Shown here piece by piece: positions 63,301 through 64,000 of a DNA stretch of 64,000 bases. This stretch comes from Marinibium conchae (lineage in GTDB: Bacteria; Pseudomonadota; Gammaproteobacteria; Enterobacterales; Alteromonadaceae): the NCBI RefSeq assembly GCF_015595035.1, contig NZ_JADNRN010000003.1, positions 248,001 through 312,000 of the forward strand. Direction: 5' to 3'. The notes beneath the pieces were generated by a model that was not told the origin of the DNA, did no database searches, and saw only the letters and a program-made list of their open reading frames with translations. How positions within the stretch are numbered: position 1 is the stretch's first letter; every line of letters starts with the position of its first letter. A program made the position numbers and the translations under genes.

Positions 63301-64000
63301 TTAGTCTAGCAAACCTGCGGGATAGTCGATCTTTTCATAAAAAATAACTCGACCTCTTGGCTGCATGTACAAAGGCGCTCCCTCGTTCCCATCAACAATT
63401 AAATCAATGTTGAAGTAAAAGTGCTCGAGCACATAGAACCTATCCTCGGTTTGACCTAAAGGAGTCCACTGTCGTCTCCAAAATGTGATACAGCTTGGTT
63501 CAGTCAATTCGCATTCAGCATCGATTCCACTTTGCGTGCGATCGTGACGTCGCTCCATAATGAGTAAGTCATCTCTTTCCACTAAATAACGAGCACGGTT
63601 TCGTATAACGAATTCTACTTCGCTACCTATTCTATATAAAAAGCCGAGCAGATAACTTAAAGATGAATCGCCATTTGAAAACTGAAAACCAAAATAACCC
63701 GTCGATTTGAACGACCCATCAGCATTATAATTATTTGGATTACTTAAACCCCAATTACCGTTCCAAAGAACACTGTTGTTTTTTATCGTCGCAGTATCTA
63801 AACGCGTCACAGACTGTTTCACTGCCATCCTAAACTGACTGAATGTTTTACCTTCCTCTTCATTGTTGGCTCTAATCAACATGCCAAAAGCTTGTTGGTC
63901 TTGAGCAATGCGCGTGTAACGCACGGTCCAACCATCATCTTGTGAAACTGTTAAGACACCGTCTTCATCTATCGACCATGAACCCATCACGCTGTGAAAT
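63301..64000 (-). CDS. Hypothetical protein, N-terminus outside window
   Basis: The frame stays open to the window edge, so only the last 232 or so codons are seen. The visible part has repeated beta-type segments (GSWSIDEDGVLTVSQDDGW, TGYFGFQFSNGD, VEFVIRNRARYLVERDDLLI) and aromatic residues typical of an extracytoplasmic beta domain, possibly the C-terminal part of a large secreted protein. The GTG/ATG near 63990 need not be the true start. No family is recognised. Confidence 0.55.
   Translation of the reverse strand, partial: FHSVMGSWSIDEDGVLTVSQDDGWTVRYTRIAQDQQAFGMLIRANNEEEGKTFSQFRMAVKQSVTRLDTATIKNNSVLWNGNWGLSNPNNYNADGSFKSTGYFGFQFSNGDSSLSYLLGFLYRIGSEVEFVIRNRARYLVERDDLLIMERRHDRTQSGIDAECELTEPSCITFWRRQWTPLGQTEDRFYVLEHFYFNIDLIVDGNEGAPLYMQPRGRVIFYEKIDYPAGLLD

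Overview
The window reads as chromosome of a marine, polysaccharide-degrading gammaproteobacterium, most likely of the Alteromonadales (Alteromonas/Glaciecola/Paraglaciecola type). The evidence is a beta-glucan utilisation locus built around a TIGR01782-type TonB receptor, many c-di-GMP and LytTR signalling genes, PEP-CTERM proteins, and DUF3526 ABC exporters. The taxonomic statement is inference from gene content. No rRNA, tRNA or CRISPR array was seen.

Layout. 0-2 kb: the start of a sugar-dehydrogenase-like SDR gene, divergent from a DgoR-like GntR regulator and an XdhC-like maturation factor. 2.1-12 kb: a minus-strand laminarin/beta-glucan operon in the order GH16 lipoprotein, TonB receptor, FucP-type sugar MFS transporter, GH3 exo-glucosidase. 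Together these would cut glucan at the cell surface, import oligosaccharides, trim them and take up the sugar. 12.5-18.2 kb: a large Sec-exported RHS/YD-repeat protein. Its AT-rich C-terminal tip carries an L,D-transpeptidase-like motif resembling the Tlde1/DUF2778 toxins, and it overlaps by 4 nt a multi-pass membrane protein that is the obvious immunity candidate. 18.2-25 kb: an AT-rich graveyard of IS66, IS256, IS3 and IS91 remnants, two broken RHS fragments, gene tails, two direct duplications and an in-frame chimera between an IS3 orfA and a membrane-protein tail. This looks like a site where RHS tips and immunity genes turn over.

25-33.9 kb: a LytS/LytTR two-component pair, a GGDEF-EAL protein, then a plus-strand operon for a molybdenum hydroxylase (MocA-like cytidylyltransferase, 2Fe-2S subunit, Tat-exported Mo-binding subunit) followed by a MipA/OmpV outer-membrane protein. 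34-42 kb: a LEA14-like lipoprotein, then an ABC exporter (ATPase and two DUF3526-like permeases) overlapping a siderophore-type TonB receptor. A kynureninase-like PLP enzyme and a small membrane protein follow. The ABC operon starts beneath two 13-bp palindromes.

42-56 kb: an OmpR/BaeS-like two-component system divergent from a small secreted protein, a CotH-kinase lipoprotein with lamin-tail domains, an ECF sigma factor overlapping a membrane protein that may be its anti-sigma factor, a second diguanylate cyclase, and a YtrA-type GntR regulator with its ABC transporter. 56-64 kb: envelope proteins, namely a DUF457-type membrane hydrolase, a TraF_2-like outer-membrane protein, lipoproteins, a PEP-CTERM protein and a small beta-barrel. 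The most interesting parts are the RHS tip and immunity pair with its downstream graveyard, and the ABC/TonB-receptor/PLP cluster with its twin-palindrome promoter.
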